Source: Pseudoduganella plicata (lineage in GTDB: Bacteria > Pseudomonadota > Gammaproteobacteria > Burkholderiales > Burkholderiaceae_D). Taken from it: a DNA stretch of 64,000 nucleotides. Below are positions 8,688 to 18,521 of this stretch, piece by piece. The notes under the pieces were generated by a model. The model was not told the DNA's origin. It did no database searches and was given only the letters and a program-made list of their open reading frames with translations. The position numbers were made by a program, and so were the translations under genes. Location: contig NZ_CP038026.1 of assembly GCF_004421005.1 (NCBI RefSeq), positions 4,092,001 to 4,156,000 of the forward strand. The letters run 5' to 3'. Position 1 is the first letter of the stretch. The number at the start of each line of letters is the position of its first letter.

Positions 8688-9743
8688 TCAGAAGTTGTGA
8701 TGGATACCCAGCGCATAATGGTTCTGGTCGACATCGGTCCGTGCGGTTGGCACGAACGGCGTCTTTTTCTGTGCCAGGTCCAGGTACAGGTAGGTCCGCG
8801 GCGACAGGCTGTGCTCGTAGCCAACGGACACCTGCTTCGTCTTGATGACGCCGTCCGGCGTTTTCTGGCCGTAACCGAACAGCCACTTGCCCGGACCGAC
8901 CGTGTAGTTTGCGCCGATGACCCAGGCATCCGTGTCCGGATTGATCGCCAGCGTATGGCCCTGGTCCTGCGTCTGGTACGAGGCCATCAGTTTCAGCGCG
9001 GGAATCGGCTTGTACGATGCGGCCACCGACGACAGCTTCGTTTCCACGCCATTGCGTTCATGCGCCACCATCGCCGCGAACGGGCCGTTGGTGTACGTTG
9101 CGCTGACGGAATACGGATTTGCGGACGCCTCCGAGTTCGCCGCGTACTGCGGCGCCGCCGCGGTGCCGCGGCCGATGATGGCCGGGTTGCCGTTGGCTTC
9201 CTTGGTGGCCACCGTGAAGTTCACCTGGAAGCCGTTCCAGACGGGCGTGTTGTAGAACAGCGCATTGGAGAAGCGGTTGGCGGAGTTGCCTGCCGGCCCG
9301 AGCGGGTCGCTGGTGTAGCCGGCAACCTGCAGGTTGGTCTGGTAGCCGGCCACGGCGGGCAGGCCCGACCACGGTTCGAAAGCGATGACAGACTCCTGGA
9401 ACGCCGACAGGCCGCGGCCCAGGCGGACGGTACCGAACGAACCCTGCAGGCCGACGCGGCTCTGACCCTGGAACAGTGGACGGCTGACGTTTTCGAAGGT
9501 GCCTGTATCCGGCTCATAGCGAATCTCCAGCTGGAACAGCGCCTTCAGGCCATTGCCGAGGTCTTCGACCCCGCGGAAGCCCAGTTTGTTGTTGTCGCGT
9601 TTGCCGATCTGTGTCGAGTCGTTGGCCGTGTGAGTGGTGCGGGAAACGCCGGCATCGACAGTGCCGTAGATCGTCACGGAGGATTGGGCGTGCGCGGCGC
9701 CGAAAGCACCCGTCAGGGCCAGAGCCACCAGGGATTTCTTCAT
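8688..9743 (-). CDS. Outer-membrane porin of the Burkholderia type (Porin_4/gram-negative porin)
   Basis: A 351-residue general diffusion porin. The signal peptide MKKSLVALALTGAFGAAHA is followed by the hallmark mature start QSSVTIYGTVDAGV. Alternating amphipathic beta strands run through the protein (for example KLGFRGVEDLGNGLKALFQLE), and it ends in HHNF with the terminal Phe recognised by the Bam machinery. AAGGAC lies 8 bases before the ATG. The gene is monocistronic with its own terminator. It separates the DUF484-xerC pair from dapF. Substrate specificity cannot be told from sequence. Confidence 0.93.
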   Translation of the reverse strand: MKKSLVALALTGAFGAAHAQSSVTIYGTVDAGVSRTTHTANDSTQIGKRDNNKLGFRGVEDLGNGLKALFQLEIRYEPDTGTFENVSRPLFQGQSRVGLQGSFGTVRLGRGLSAFQESVIAFEPWSGLPAVAGYQTNLQVAGYTSDPLGPAGNSANRFSNALFYNTPVWNGFQVNFTVATKEANGNPAIIGRGTAAAPQYAANSEASANPYSVSATYTNGPFAAMVAHERNGVETKLSSVAASYKPIPALKLMASYQTQDQGHTLAINPDTDAWVIGANYTVGPGKWLFGYGQKTPDGVIKTKQVSVGYEHSLSPRTYLYLDLAQKKTPFVPTARTDVDQNHYALGIHHNF

Positions 9744-10208
9744 GTGATTGTCCTTTTTTAGATTGATCGATCCATATCCACAAGCTCGGGAGTGCGTCTC
9801 AAACACTCGATTGACTGCAACAATAAATAGCTGCCCCATCAATCTCGCCCGGGTTGGTCGATTATGAGCATGAGTAATGGTGGAAAGAAGTAAATCTGCC
9901 ATCTTGTTGTATTTACGGAACGGTAGTATTACGGTCGTGAATTGCAAGCAACCGTGCCCGTTTCTGTTCATTGGTAAGGTAGGCATGTCGCCAGCGTAGT
10001 CGCATCGCTGCCGAGCCGGGCCTGTGCCGCATCAAGCCGGGCTGAATCGGCCGTGTTTTGTTGGCCCCCAGATCAGGTTTTGTATAAGCGGCACAACACA
10101 ATCCGCTGTGCCGCGTTGTCATTACAACCAGCGCAGGACCATCCATAACAAGAACAGAGACGCGCGCCCCGCCCCGGCCGGCGCGCAAGCTCGCCATCGG
10201 GACCGCCT
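9744..10208 (+). other. Divergent intergenic region between porin and Sel1-repeat genes
   Basis: This 465-bp region has no convincing gene; short frames on both strands lack start signals. It must hold the minus-strand porin promoter and the plus-strand promoter of the Sel1 gene. A possible plus-strand promoter is TTGGCC (10061-10066), 16 bases, TATAAG (10083-10088), about 120 bp before the Sel1 start. No clear porin promoter was identified. Confidence 0.4.
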
Positions 10209-11477
10209 ATGGCCAATCGGGAAGAGCTGATCATTCTGCGAGGGGCACGCACGGGAGATCCCGCGTGCCAGTTCGCCCTCGGCAAACTGTATCTGCAAGG
10301 CGGCACGGGACTGCCGCGCAGCCTGCCCACCGCCTTGCACTGGCTGTGCCGTGCCGCCGACCAGGGCGTGGCGGAAGCGTGGCTGCTGGTCGGTCGTGAC
10401 GTTCCTCACGCCTGCGCCGCGCCGCATCGCGACAGCGCGCTGGCCGCCTATGGCCGGGCGGCCGACGCCGGCGTGGTACAGGCGGCGCTGACGTTTGCCC
10501 GCCTGCTGCTGCAGGACCCGCCCATCGTGCTGCCATCCCTGCGGGCACGGGCGAGCAGGGCCTTGCAGCAGATGTCGGGCAACGCGGACGCCGCCGACCT
10601 GCTGGCCAGACTGCAACCGCACCAGCCGACAGCCCTGCCGCGCCGTGCCGCGCCGCCGTTGAGGCCGGACCCAGGTGGCGAGCGGGCAGCCCAGCTGGCG
10701 CTGGGGCTGCAGTGGGCAAGAATGAACCGGACGGGGGAACGCGTGGCGCCGGGCGCCGGCGCCGTCAGTTTCAAGCGGGCCATCGGCTGCCTGACGCGGG
10801 CCGGCGAACAAGGCGAACCGGATGCATGGTTTGCGTTGGCCCGGATTTATGTGCGGTCGGAGTTTTCGCAACGTAGCGCCAGCGAAGCGCGCGCGTGCCT
10901 GGAGCGTGCCGCAGCGCTGGGCCATCGTGTGGCGCAGTTCGAGTGCGGCATGCAGGCGTGGCGGCTGCGGCGCGAAGAGGAGGAGAACGACGTGCGCGCC
11001 GTCTACTGGCTGCAGAAGGCGGCGGCGCAGGAGTGTGAAGCGGCCCATGCGGCGCTGGAACGGATCGTGCCATCGGCCGCGGCTGCCGGCTGGACGGCCG
11101 AACTGGCGCGGCTGACACCGCAGCTGCTGCGAGATCACCTGGCGAGCCGGCCGCTGCTGGCCGCGCGTATCGAGCTGGCCCTGCAGTTCCAGCTGAGCCG
11201 CGCCGAAGCTTTGCTGCTGGACGTCAAGGCGGCCGACCGGGGCCATTGCCTTGTGGTGGATATCCGCGCCGCGTATGGCCGCAGCCGACGCCGCATCGTC
11301 CTTGTACGCAATGCCTGCCAGCGCCAGGCGCTGGACCGGGCCGCGCGCGTGTTCGAGCCGTTCGACTCCGGTGTGGTGGGGCCGGAAGGCAACTACCGCC
11401 GGCGCCTGTACCGTCTCAAGACATTGCTGGCGCAGGTCGCCGCGGCGGACGGCCGGCCGGCAGCCTGGACGGGTTGA
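10209..11477 (+). CDS. Sel1-like (TPR-type) repeat protein
   Basis: A 422-residue protein with no clear signal peptide. It is built from Sel1-like helical repeats, seen as QFALGKLYLQGGTGLPRSLPTALHWLCRAADQG, then AYGRAADAGVVQAALTFARLL, then FKRAIGCLTRAGEQGEPDAWFALARIYV and CLERAAALGHRVAQFECGMQAW. The C-terminal third departs from the repeat and ends in a short basic region (NYRRRLYRLKTLL). Sel1 repeats are protein-interaction scaffolds. The single gene lies between the divergent porin and convergent dapF, suggesting an insertion into an older operon. No partner is evident. Confidence 0.8.
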   Translation: MANREELIILRGARTGDPACQFALGKLYLQGGTGLPRSLPTALHWLCRAADQGVAEAWLLVGRDVPHACAAPHRDSALAAYGRAADAGVVQAALTFARLLLQDPPIVLPSLRARASRALQQMSGNADAADLLARLQPHQPTALPRRAAPPLRPDPGGERAAQLALGLQWARMNRTGERVAPGAGAVSFKRAIGCLTRAGEQGEPDAWFALARIYVRSEFSQRSASEARACLERAAALGHRVAQFECGMQAWRLRREEEENDVRAVYWLQKAAAQECEAAHAALERIVPSAAAAGWTAELARLTPQLLRDHLASRPLLAARIELALQFQLSRAEALLLDVKAADRGHCLVVDIRAAYGRSRRRIVLVRNACQRQALDRAARVFEPFDSGVVGPEGNYRRRLYRLKTLLAQVAAADGRPAAWTG

Positions 11478-11502
11478 AGCTCGGTTGCTGCCTGGTTGCG
11501 GC

Positions 11503-12375
11503 TCAGTTGATCGCCAGCTCGATCTCGCCTTCAAAAACCGTCACCGCAGGGCCCGTCAGATAGACAGGCTGGCCTTCGCCGGCCCAGGCGATCGACAGCT
11601 GGCCGCCGCGCGCATCGACGCGCACGGGCGAATCGAGCAGGCCGCGGCGGATGCCGGCCACCACGGCCGCGCATGCGCCCGTGCCGCAAGCCAGCGTTTC
11701 GCCGGCGCCCCGTTCGAACACGCGCAGCCGGATGTGCCCGCGGTCGACAATCTGCATGAAGCCGGCATTGACCCGTTTCGGAAAATGGGGATGATGCTCG
11801 ATCAGCGGACCGGTCAGTTCGACGGGTGCCGTCTCCGTGTCGGCCACGACCTGCACGGCATGCGGATTGCCCATCGACAGCACCGACACCAGCACGGTTT
11901 CCTTTTCTCCGCCCAGCTCCAGCATCAGCGGCCACAGCGTATCGCGCCCTTCCGGCTGGCCCTGCAGACCCTCCGTATCGAACGGCACCAGTGCGGGTTC
12001 CAGGACGGGCGCGCCCATGTCCACCGTAACGCTGCCATCGTCTTCCAGACGTGGCGAGATGACGCCGGACATCGTCTCGACGGCGATGCTGCGCCGGTCG
12101 GTCAGCCCCTTCTCCGCGACGAACTTGACGAAGGCGCGGGCGCCGTTGCCGCACTGCTCGACCTCGCCGCCGTCGCTGTTGAAGATGCGGTAGCGGAAGT
12201 CGCAGCCGGCCTGGGTGGACTTTTCAACGACCAGCATCTGGTCGGCGCCCACCCCGAAGCGGCGGTCGGCCAGCGCCTGCCACTGCGCCGGCGAGAAGTC
12301 GACCTGCTGGTTGATGGCGTCGATCACAACGAAGTCGTTGCCCGCGCCATGCATCTTGGTGAATTTCAGTTTCAT
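11503..12375 (-). CDS. dapF: Diaminopimelate epimerase
   Basis: Interconverts LL- and meso-diaminopimelate for lysine and peptidoglycan synthesis. The 290 residues hold both catalytic cysteines, Cys75 ([12 protein letters not shown]) and Cys230 ([10 protein letters not shown]), plus the N-terminal [15 protein letters not shown] signature. The start ATG overlaps the stop of the preceding acyltransferase gene (ATGA), so translation is probably coupled; no separate ribosome-binding site is visible. In enterobacteria dapF is followed by yigA and xerC; here those genes lie 2.9 kb further on, beyond the Sel1 and porin genes. Confidence 0.96.
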   Translation of the reverse strand: MKLKFTKMHGAGNDFVVIDAINQQVDFSPAQWQALADRRFGVGADQMLVVEKSTQAGCDFRYRIFNSDGGEVEQCGNGARAFVKFVAEKGLTDRRSIAVETMSGVISPRLEDDGSVTVDMGAPVLEPALVPFDTEGLQGQPEGRDTLWPLMLELGGEKETVLVSVLSMGNPHAVQVVADTETAPVELTGPLIEHHPHFPKRVNAGFMQIVDRGHIRLRVFERGAGETLACGTGACAAVVAGIRRGLLDSPVRVDARGGQLSIAWAGEGQPVYLTGPAVTVFEGEIELAIN

Positions 12376-13268
12376 CGTTTGTTGGAATAGAAGGACGGTT
12401 CGCCGTTGGGCCGGGTCTTGAAGCGTTTGTGGGTCCAGAAATACTCCGCCGGCGCTTCGCGCACGCGCTCTTCGATGAAGGCGTTCATGCGGCGCGTGGC
12501 GGCGACCATGTCGGGGCCGGGATAATTGTCCCACACCGGATAGAACTTGACGCGCCAGCCACGATAACCCGGCAGGAACGTGGCGATGACGGGCATTACC
12601 TGCGCGCCCGTGGTGGCGGCAATGCGCGCCGTGGCCGTCAGCGTGGCGGCGGGGATGCCGAAGAACGGCACGAATTCCGCGTCCTTTTCGCCAAAGTCCA
12701 TGTCCGGCAGCATGAAGTAGGGCAGGCGGTCACGCAGCGCGCGCAGGATCGGCTTGATGCCGTCCTGGCGCGTAAACAGTTTGACAGGCTTGAAGCGGGC
12801 ACGGCCGGCGCGCAGCACATTGTCGAACGCGGCGCTCTTCTGCTGCACGTACATCGACGATGCCGACGCTTCCATGGCGATCGAGGCGCCGGCCACGTCC
12901 AGGCAGACGAAGTGCGGGCACAGCAGGATGGTCGGCTTGTCCGTCATGGCGGCAACGGGAATCTGTCCCGGCGGCATGCCTTCGCTCGTTTCGATGACGA
13001 TCAGCCGGCGCAGGCGCGCTTCCGATGCCCACCACAGGATGGCGCGTTCGAACACGCTGCGCGAGTAGGCCTGGAAGTGCCGCCTGGCCAGTGTCCTGCG
13101 CTCCTGTTCGGACAGTTCGGGCAGGCACAGGCGCAGGTTTGTCAGCGCGATGTCACGGCGTGGTCCCATGATGACGAACAGCAGGCTGCCGACGAGGTCG
13201 CCAAAACGTCCCAGCACGGGCAATGGCAGCCAGTGCAGCAGCCACATGAATCCCAGCAACAGCTTCAT
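12372..13268 (-). CDS. Lipid A biosynthesis lauroyl/myristoyl acyltransferase (second copy)
   Basis: A 298-residue LpxL/LpxM (HtrB/MsbB) family inner-membrane acyltransferase that adds secondary acyl chains to Kdo2-lipid A. The N-terminus is a membrane helix, and the catalytic HX4D motif is [22 protein letters not shown] and the C-terminal [13 protein letters not shown] are typical family blocks. It overlaps the upstream paralogue and downstream dapF by four bases each (ATGA), forming a tight three-gene unit. Which acyl position or chain length it uses cannot be decided from sequence. Confidence 0.9.
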   Translation of the reverse strand: MKLLLGFMWLLHWLPLPVLGRFGDLVGSLLFVIMGPRRDIALTNLRLCLPELSEQERRTLARRHFQAYSRSVFERAILWWASEARLRRLIVIETSEGMPPGQIPVAAMTDKPTILLCPHFVCLDVAGASIAMEASASSMYVQQKSAAFDNVLRAGRARFKPVKLFTRQDGIKPILRALRDRLPYFMLPDMDFGEKDAEFVPFFGIPAATLTATARIAATTGAQVMPVIATFLPGYRGWRVKFYPVWDNYPGPDMVAATRRMNAFIEERVREAPAEYFWTHKRFKTRPNGEPSFYSNKR

Positions 13269-14116
13269 GCGGCCTCCTGGGCGGGAGCGGCAACGCCCTT
13301 GGGCGCCTTGTAGCGGTTATAGCTCCAGTAATACTGGGCCGGGCAGCCGGCGATCAGCTGCTCCATCGCGGCGTTGATGGCGCGGGCCTGCTGGGCGTTG
13401 TCGCCCTCCAGCGAGCCGGTGAACGGAACGAAATGCAGCAGGAAGCCTTTGCCGCGTGGCAGGCGCTCGGCATAGGTCAGCACGATGGGCGCGTCGCCGC
13501 CCAGCCTGGCCATCTTGGCCGGCAACGTCATCGTATAGGCGGGACGGCCAAAGAAATCCGCCCAGACGCCTTCGCCTTCTTGGGGCACCTGATCGGGCAG
13601 GATGCCGACGGGCTTGCCGCTCTTGAGGAACTTGGCCAGCATGCGCACCCCCGACAGGTTGGCTGGCGCCAGGCGCAGGTTGCCGCGCGCACGGGCGCCC
13701 TCCATCAGCGGCTTCATGGCCGCCTGCTTGGGCGGGCGGTACATGACCATCAGTTCGGTATCGTGCGAGACGCGCTGCGCCGTGATTTCAAAGCAGCCCA
13801 GGTGGGGCGTCAGGAACACGATGCCGCGCCCGGCGGCCAGCGTTTCCTCGACGATGCGGTAATCCTTGATGAAGACGCGCCGGCCGATGCGCTGGTCGGA
13901 CGCGCACCAGATGAACGGCAGCTCGGCGATGGCCTTGCCGGCCTCGGCAATCGCTTGCGGCAACGCGTCCGCAAAGCCGGCCCGGGTGATGTTCTCGCGC
14001 ATGCGGCGGCGGTAGGACGGCGACAGCGCATAGACCAGCCAGCCGAGCGCGCTGCCGAGGCAGTGCAGGACGGGCAAGGGGAAGTGCGAGAAAAAGCGGA
14101 AAATTCGTAACAACAT
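13265..14116 (-). CDS. Lipid A biosynthesis lauroyl/myristoyl acyltransferase (first copy)
   Basis: A 283-residue LpxL/HtrB family protein, the first gene of the acyltransferase-acyltransferase-dapF unit. It begins with a membrane-embedded helix (MLLRIFRFFSHFPLPVLHCLGSA), and the HX4(D/E) active-site motif is HLGCFE. Conserved blocks ILPDQVPQEGEGVWADFFGRPAYT and the C-terminal YYWSYNRYK are clear. It is a paralogue of the next gene; two adjacent copies suit the two secondary acylations of lipid A. The start at 14116 is chosen because upstream in-frame sequence overlaps the divergent metK promoter. Confidence 0.9.
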   Translation of the reverse strand: MLLRIFRFFSHFPLPVLHCLGSALGWLVYALSPSYRRRMRENITRAGFADALPQAIAEAGKAIAELPFIWCASDQRIGRRVFIKDYRIVEETLAAGRGIVFLTPHLGCFEITAQRVSHDTELMVMYRPPKQAAMKPLMEGARARGNLRLAPANLSGVRMLAKFLKSGKPVGILPDQVPQEGEGVWADFFGRPAYTMTLPAKMARLGGDAPIVLTYAERLPRGKGFLLHFVPFTGSLEGDNAQQARAINAAMEQLIAGCPAQYYWSYNRYKAPKGVAAPAQEAA

Positions 14117-14205
14117 GCAGGGGTATCCAGGAACAACACTTTTGCGTTGCTCCACACAAAAATTTTTGAAGAAGCGTAAAATACCACGTAGTAGGAACCG
14201 CTGAG

Positions 14206-14234
14206 TTAACAGACAACTTGCGATGCGGTATAAA
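14206..14234 (+). promoter_or_regulatory. Sigma-70-type promoter of metK
   Basis: TTAACA (14206-14211), a 17-base spacer and TATAAA (14229-14234) make a near-consensus promoter. The predicted start is near 14241, giving a 72-nt leader that consists almost wholly of the pseudoknot-capable element described next. Confidence 0.7.
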
Positions 14235-14239
14235 AATTT

Positions 14240-14312
14240 CGCTAAAGCGTCGCAAGCCGTTCCTGGTTGTTGCGACAAAGTTTTTAACCATCAACCAGCT
14301 TCAGGAGCTTGC
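14240..14312 (+). promoter_or_regulatory. Candidate H-type pseudoknot leader RNA of metK
   Basis: In the 5' leader, GTCGCAA (14249-14255) pairs perfectly with TTGCGAC (14270-14276). The last seven bases of its loop, CTGGTTG (14263-14269), pair perfectly with CAACCAG (14292-14298), four bases before the Shine-Dalgarno AGGAG (14303-14307). The 15-base A/T-rich linker 14277-14291 would lie in the stem-1 groove. TCCTG (14261-14265) can instead pair with CAGGA (14302-14306), covering the Shine-Dalgarno site. The layout resembles compact SAM-class riboswitches, but the ligand is inferred only from the gene it controls. Confidence 0.5.
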
Positions 14313-15482
<1,170 letters not shown>

Positions 15483-15513
15483 AAAAGACAGATTTCGGGA
15501 CGATCCCAGGACT

Positions 15514-15567
15514 ATTCCGGGACTGTCCCGGAATTTTCTGAAAGCCGGGACAAGCGCCCGGCTTTTT
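15514..15567 (+). terminator. Tandem rho-independent terminators after metK
   Basis: Two hairpins follow the stop. The first is ATTCCGGG (15514-15521) / CCCGGAAT (15527-15534), followed by TTT. The second is AAAGCCGGG (15541-15549) / CCCGGCTTT (15557-15565) in a TTTTT run ending at 15567. The second overlaps a plausible ahcY promoter (-35 near GGGACA 15547-15552, -10 TAAAAT 15572-15577). Confidence 0.85.
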
Positions 15568-15584
15568 ACGTTAAAATGCCTGTT

Positions 15585-15652
15585 CTCCGAGGAGCGTTGC
15601 GACGGATCCACTGCGATCTGCCAGGCTCGGACATCTCTGCAACTGCGCTCAC
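15585..15652 (+). promoter_or_regulatory. S-adenosylhomocysteine (SAH) riboswitch of ahcY
   Basis: The element matches the known SAH riboswitch layout. CCGAG (15587-15591) pairs with CTCGG (15626-15630) in P1, with the conserved GGAGCG and CCAGGCTCGG blocks present. GAGCG (15592-15596) forms the pseudoknot with CGCTC (15646-15650). It lies about 20 bp before the ahcY Shine-Dalgarno sequence. SAH binding is known to turn on ahcY in this class, coupling SAH build-up to its removal. Confidence 0.93.
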
Positions 15653-15683
15653 GTCAACTTTTTTCACTTTGAAAGGAGGCGTG

Positions 15684-17099
15684 ATGAACGCCGCACTGAA
15701 ACCTTCCCACGATTACATCATCGCTGACATCGGCCTGGCTGCATGGGGCGAAAAAGAAATCAAGATTGCTGAAACTGAAATGCCGGGTCTGATGGCGATT
15801 CAGGAAGAATTCGCCGCTGCCCAGCCGTTGAAAGGTGCCCGCATCGCCGGTTCGCTGCACATGACGATCCAGACCGCCGTGCTGATTCGCACGCTGGAAG
15901 CGCTGGGCGCGCAAGTCCGTTGGGCATCGTGCAATATCTACTCGACGCAGGACCACGCCGCCGCGGCGATTGCGGCCGTCGGCACGCCCGTGTTCGCCGT
16001 CAAGGGCGAAACGCTGGACGAATACTGGGATTACACCCACCGCATCTTCGAATGGCCGGGCGAAGGCGTCTACTCGAACATGATCCTGGACGACGGCGGC
16101 GATGCAACCTTGCTGCTGCACCTGGGCGCCCGCGCCGAGAAAGACATCTCCGTGCTGGACAATCCCGGTTCGGAAGAAGAGATCTGCCTGTTCAACGCCA
16201 TCAAGGCGCGCCTGCAGAAGGACCCGACGTGGTACTCGAAGCGCCTGCCGGAAATCATGGGCGTGACGGAAGAAACCACGACGGGCGTGCACCGCCTGTA
16301 CCAGATGCACAAGGACGGCAAGCTGGCCTTCCCGGCCATCAACGTCAACGACTCCGTGACGAAGTCGAAGTTCGACAACCTGTACGGCTGCCGCGAATCG
16401 CTGGTGGACGGCATCAAGCGCGCCACCGACGTCATGATCGCCGGCAAGGTTGCCGTCATCGCCGGTTATGGCGACGTGGGCAAGGGTTCGGCGCAAGCGA
16501 TGCGCGCGCTGTCGGCCCAGGTGTGGGTCACGGAAATCGACCCGATCTGCGCACTGCAGGCGGCGATGGAAGGCTACCGCGTCGTGACGATGGATTACGC
16601 CGCCGAACACGGCGACATTTTCGTCACCTGCACGGGCAACTATCACATCCTGACCGAACAGCACATGCTGAAGATGAAGGACCAGGCCATCGTCTGCAAT
16701 ATCGGTCACTTCGACAACGAGATCGACGTTGCCGCACTGAAGAAATATCAGTGGGAAAACATCAAGCCGCAGGTCGATCACGTGATCTTCCCGTCCGGCC
16801 GTCGCATCATCCTGCTGGCCGAAGGCCGCCTGGTCAACCTGGGCTGCGGCACGGGTCACCCGTCGTACGTGATGAGCTCGTCGTTTGCCAACCAGACGAT
16901 CGCCCAGATCGAACTGTTCCAGCACAAGGACAAGTACCCGGTCGGCGTCTACACGCTGCCGAAGCACCTGGACGAGAAGGTCGCCCGCCTGCAGCTGAAA
17001 AAGCTGAACGCACAGCTGACCGAGCTGACGCAGGAGCAGGCCGACTACATCAACGTGAAAGTTGAAGGCCCGTACAAGCCTGACCACTACCGCTATTGA
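15684..17099 (+). CDS. ahcY: S-adenosylhomocysteine hydrolase
   Basis: NAD-dependent enzyme that splits SAH into adenosine and homocysteine, relieving product inhibition of methyltransferases. The 471 residues include the roughly 40-residue insertion typical of bacterial AhcY (around [20 protein letters not shown]). Also visible are the substrate region [12 protein letters not shown], the Rossmann motif [12 protein letters not shown] and the C-terminal [11 protein letters not shown] strong AAAGGAGG lies before the ATG at 15684. Expression is controlled by the SAH riboswitch upstream, and a strong terminator follows. Confidence 0.98.
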   Translation: MNAALKPSHDYIIADIGLAAWGEKEIKIAETEMPGLMAIQEEFAAAQPLKGARIAGSLHMTIQTAVLIRTLEALGAQVRWASCNIYSTQDHAAAAIAAVGTPVFAVKGETLDEYWDYTHRIFEWPGEGVYSNMILDDGGDATLLLHLGARAEKDISVLDNPGSEEEICLFNAIKARLQKDPTWYSKRLPEIMGVTEETTTGVHRLYQMHKDGKLAFPAINVNDSVTKSKFDNLYGCRESLVDGIKRATDVMIAGKVAVIAGYGDVGKGSAQAMRALSAQVWVTEIDPICALQAAMEGYRVVTMDYAAEHGDIFVTCTGNYHILTEQHMLKMKDQAIVCNIGHFDNEIDVAALKKYQWENIKPQVDHVIFPSGRRIILLAEGRLVNLGCGTGHPSYVMSSSFANQTIAQIELFQHKDKYPVGVYTLPKHLDEKVARLQLKKLNAQLTELTQEQADYINVKVEGPYKPDHYRY

Positions 17100-17109
17100 T
17101 CTGGCGACG

Positions 17110-17136
17110 AAGGCCGGCGCGAGCCGGCCTTTTTTT
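17110..17136 (+). terminator. Rho-independent terminator of ahcY
   Basis: A perfect 9-bp stem AAGGCCGGC / GCCGGCCTT (17110-17118 and 17123-17131) with loop GCGA is followed by a T-run to 17136, eleven bases after the ahcY stop. Confidence 0.93.
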
Positions 17137-17175
17137 GACTGTATTCTTACTGCACCCCTGAAAGGCTTTTTGTTT

Positions 17176-17526
17176 ATGCGTCTGGTTCTGACCTGGTTGA
17201 TCAATACCGCGGCCCTGTTTGCAGTGCCTTACCTGATGCATTCCGTCAATGTCACGAGCATTGGCGCTGCCCTGATTGCGGCGCTCGTCCTGGGGCTGGT
17301 GAATACGCTGATCCGTCCATTGCTGCTGCTGCTGACCTTGCCCGTGACCGTACTGTCGCTGGGGCTGTTCATCTTCCTGATCAACGGCTTCCTGTTCTGG
17401 CTGGTCTCGAAGTTTGTGCCCGGCTTCGAGGTAACTGGTTTCTGGGGAGCGGTGGGTGGCGCATTGCTGTACAGCGTGATTTCCTGGGCTCTTTCCACCT
17501 TGCTGTTAAAAGACGCCGATGACTGA
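17176..17526 (+). CDS. Small four-helix membrane protein, phage-holin-IV/YvlD family (DUF360-type)
   Basis: A 116-residue, very hydrophobic protein with four predicted transmembrane helices. It starts MRLVLTWLINTAALFAVPYL and has the family hallmark GLVNTLIRPLLLLLTLP with a following INGFLFWLVSKFVPGF. Despite the family name there is no phage context; it sits between ahcY and metF and overlaps the metF start by 8 bases, so the two are probably co-translated. Function is unknown. The upstream terminator of ahcY means it depends on readthrough or on a promoter in the short gap. Confidence 0.85.
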   Translation: MRLVLTWLINTAALFAVPYLMHSVNVTSIGAALIAALVLGLVNTLIRPLLLLLTLPVTVLSLGLFIFLINGFLFWLVSKFVPGFEVTGFWGAVGGALLYSVISWALSTLLLKDADD

Positions 17527-18349
17527 CCATAATTTTAGTATCGAATTTTTCCCGCCGAAGACGGCGGAAGGCGCGGAGAAGTTGCGCGCCACGCGTGCCA
17601 GGCTGTCCGAGCTGCATCCGAAGTATTTTTCCGTGACGTTCGGCGCCGGCGGCACCACCCAGCAGGGCACGCTTGACACCGTGCTCGAAATCCTCGCCGC
17701 CGGCGAGCAAGCGGCGCCGCACCTGTCATGCGTGGGCGGCACGCGCGAGTCGATCCGCGCCATCCTGAAACAGTACCAGTCGCACGGCATCAAGCGCCTG
17801 GTGGCGCTGCGCGGCGACCTGCCCAGCGGTTACGGCGCGGCCGGCGAGTTCCGCTATGCCAGCGAGCTGGTCGAATTCATCCGTGCCGAAACGGGCGACT
17901 GGTTCCATATCGAAGTGGCGGCGTATCCGGAAGTGCACCCGCAGGCCAAGTCGCCGCAGGCCGACCTGGACGCGTTCGTCCGCAAGGTCAACGCGGGCGC
18001 GGACGCGGCCATCACGCAGTATTTCTATAATGCGGACGCGTACTTCCAGTTTGTCGAGCAGGCGCACAAGGCCGGCGTGACCGTCCCGATCGTCGCCGGC
18101 ATCATGCCGATCACGAACACCACGCAGCTGATGCGTTTTTCCGATATGTGCGGCGCCGAAATCCCCCGCTGGGTGCGCCTGAAGCTGTCCAGCTTTGGCG
18201 ACGACACGGCATCCATCAAGGCCTTCGGCCTGGACGTCGTGACGGCACTGTGCGAACGCCTGCTGGCCGGCGGCGCACCGGGCCTGCATTTCTACAGCAT
18301 GAACCAGGTGGCGCCAACGACCGCCCTCTGGCAGCGCCTCGTTAAATAA
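17519..18349 (+). CDS. metF: 5,10-methylenetetrahydrofolate reductase
   Basis: FAD enzyme producing 5-methyl-THF, the methyl donor for methionine synthesis, closing the cycle with MetK and AhcY. The 276-residue TIM barrel shows the N-terminal FSIEFFPPKTAEG, SVTFGAGGTT, the ALRGD motif (GVxALRGDxP type, here LVALRGDLPSG) and the C-terminal PGLHFYSMNQ. Its start overlaps the end of the preceding small membrane-protein gene. A large inverted repeat with a T-tract (18367-18427) ends the transcript. Confidence 0.97.
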   Translation: MTDHNFSIEFFPPKTAEGAEKLRATRARLSELHPKYFSVTFGAGGTTQQGTLDTVLEILAAGEQAAPHLSCVGGTRESIRAILKQYQSHGIKRLVALRGDLPSGYGAAGEFRYASELVEFIRAETGDWFHIEVAAYPEVHPQAKSPQADLDAFVRKVNAGADAAITQYFYNADAYFQFVEQAHKAGVTVPIVAGIMPITNTTQLMRFSDMCGAEIPRWVRLKLSSFGDDTASIKAFGLDVVTALCERLLAGGAPGLHFYSMNQVAPTTALWQRLVK

Positions 18350-18366
18350 CCACTGGGACTGCCCCC

Positions 18367-18427
18367 AAAAAAAACCGGTGACAGGCTCCGATTTTCCGAA
18401 ATTGGAGCCTGTCACCGGTTTTTTTTT
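18367..18427 (+). repeat. Full palindromic CCGGTGACAGGCTCC element, acting as metF terminator
   Basis: Left arm AAAAAAAACCGGTGACAGGCTCC (in two parts, 18367-18374 A8 and 18375-18389) pairs perfectly with 18404-18427, and GATTT/AAATT extend the stem toward a TCCG loop. It ends in a run of nine T (18419-18427), so it should terminate metF transcription. Read in reverse, the A-run gives a terminator for the opposite strand too. The same core recurs at 18480-18496 and 42795-42851. Confidence 0.85.
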
Positions 18428-18477
18428 CAGCCCGGCTCGGTAACGACGCGGCCCGGCGGCACGTCGAAAAAACCGGA

Positions 18478-18507
18478 AAAACCGGTGACAGGCTCCGATT
18501 TTTTCTT
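18478..18507 (-). repeat. Half copy of the CCGGTGACAGGCTCC element
   Basis: Only the left arm of the element at 18367 is present (ACCGGTGACAGGCTCCGATT followed by TTTT). It lies 15 bp beyond the stop of the cyclo-ligase gene. No matching right arm is nearby, so it cannot form the long hairpin alone, but it can pair with the right arm at 18404-18420. Confidence 0.7.
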
Positions 18508-18521
18508 GGCGACTTCCTACT

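Noticed and set aside
9913..10197. Minus-strand 94-codon frame in the porin-Sel1 gap
   Set aside because: No ribosome-binding site, biased composition and no recognisable motif.
17176..17526. Prophage remnant suggested by the holin-family name
   Set aside because: No other phage gene is present; this membrane family is common beside ahcY-metF as a chromosomal gene.
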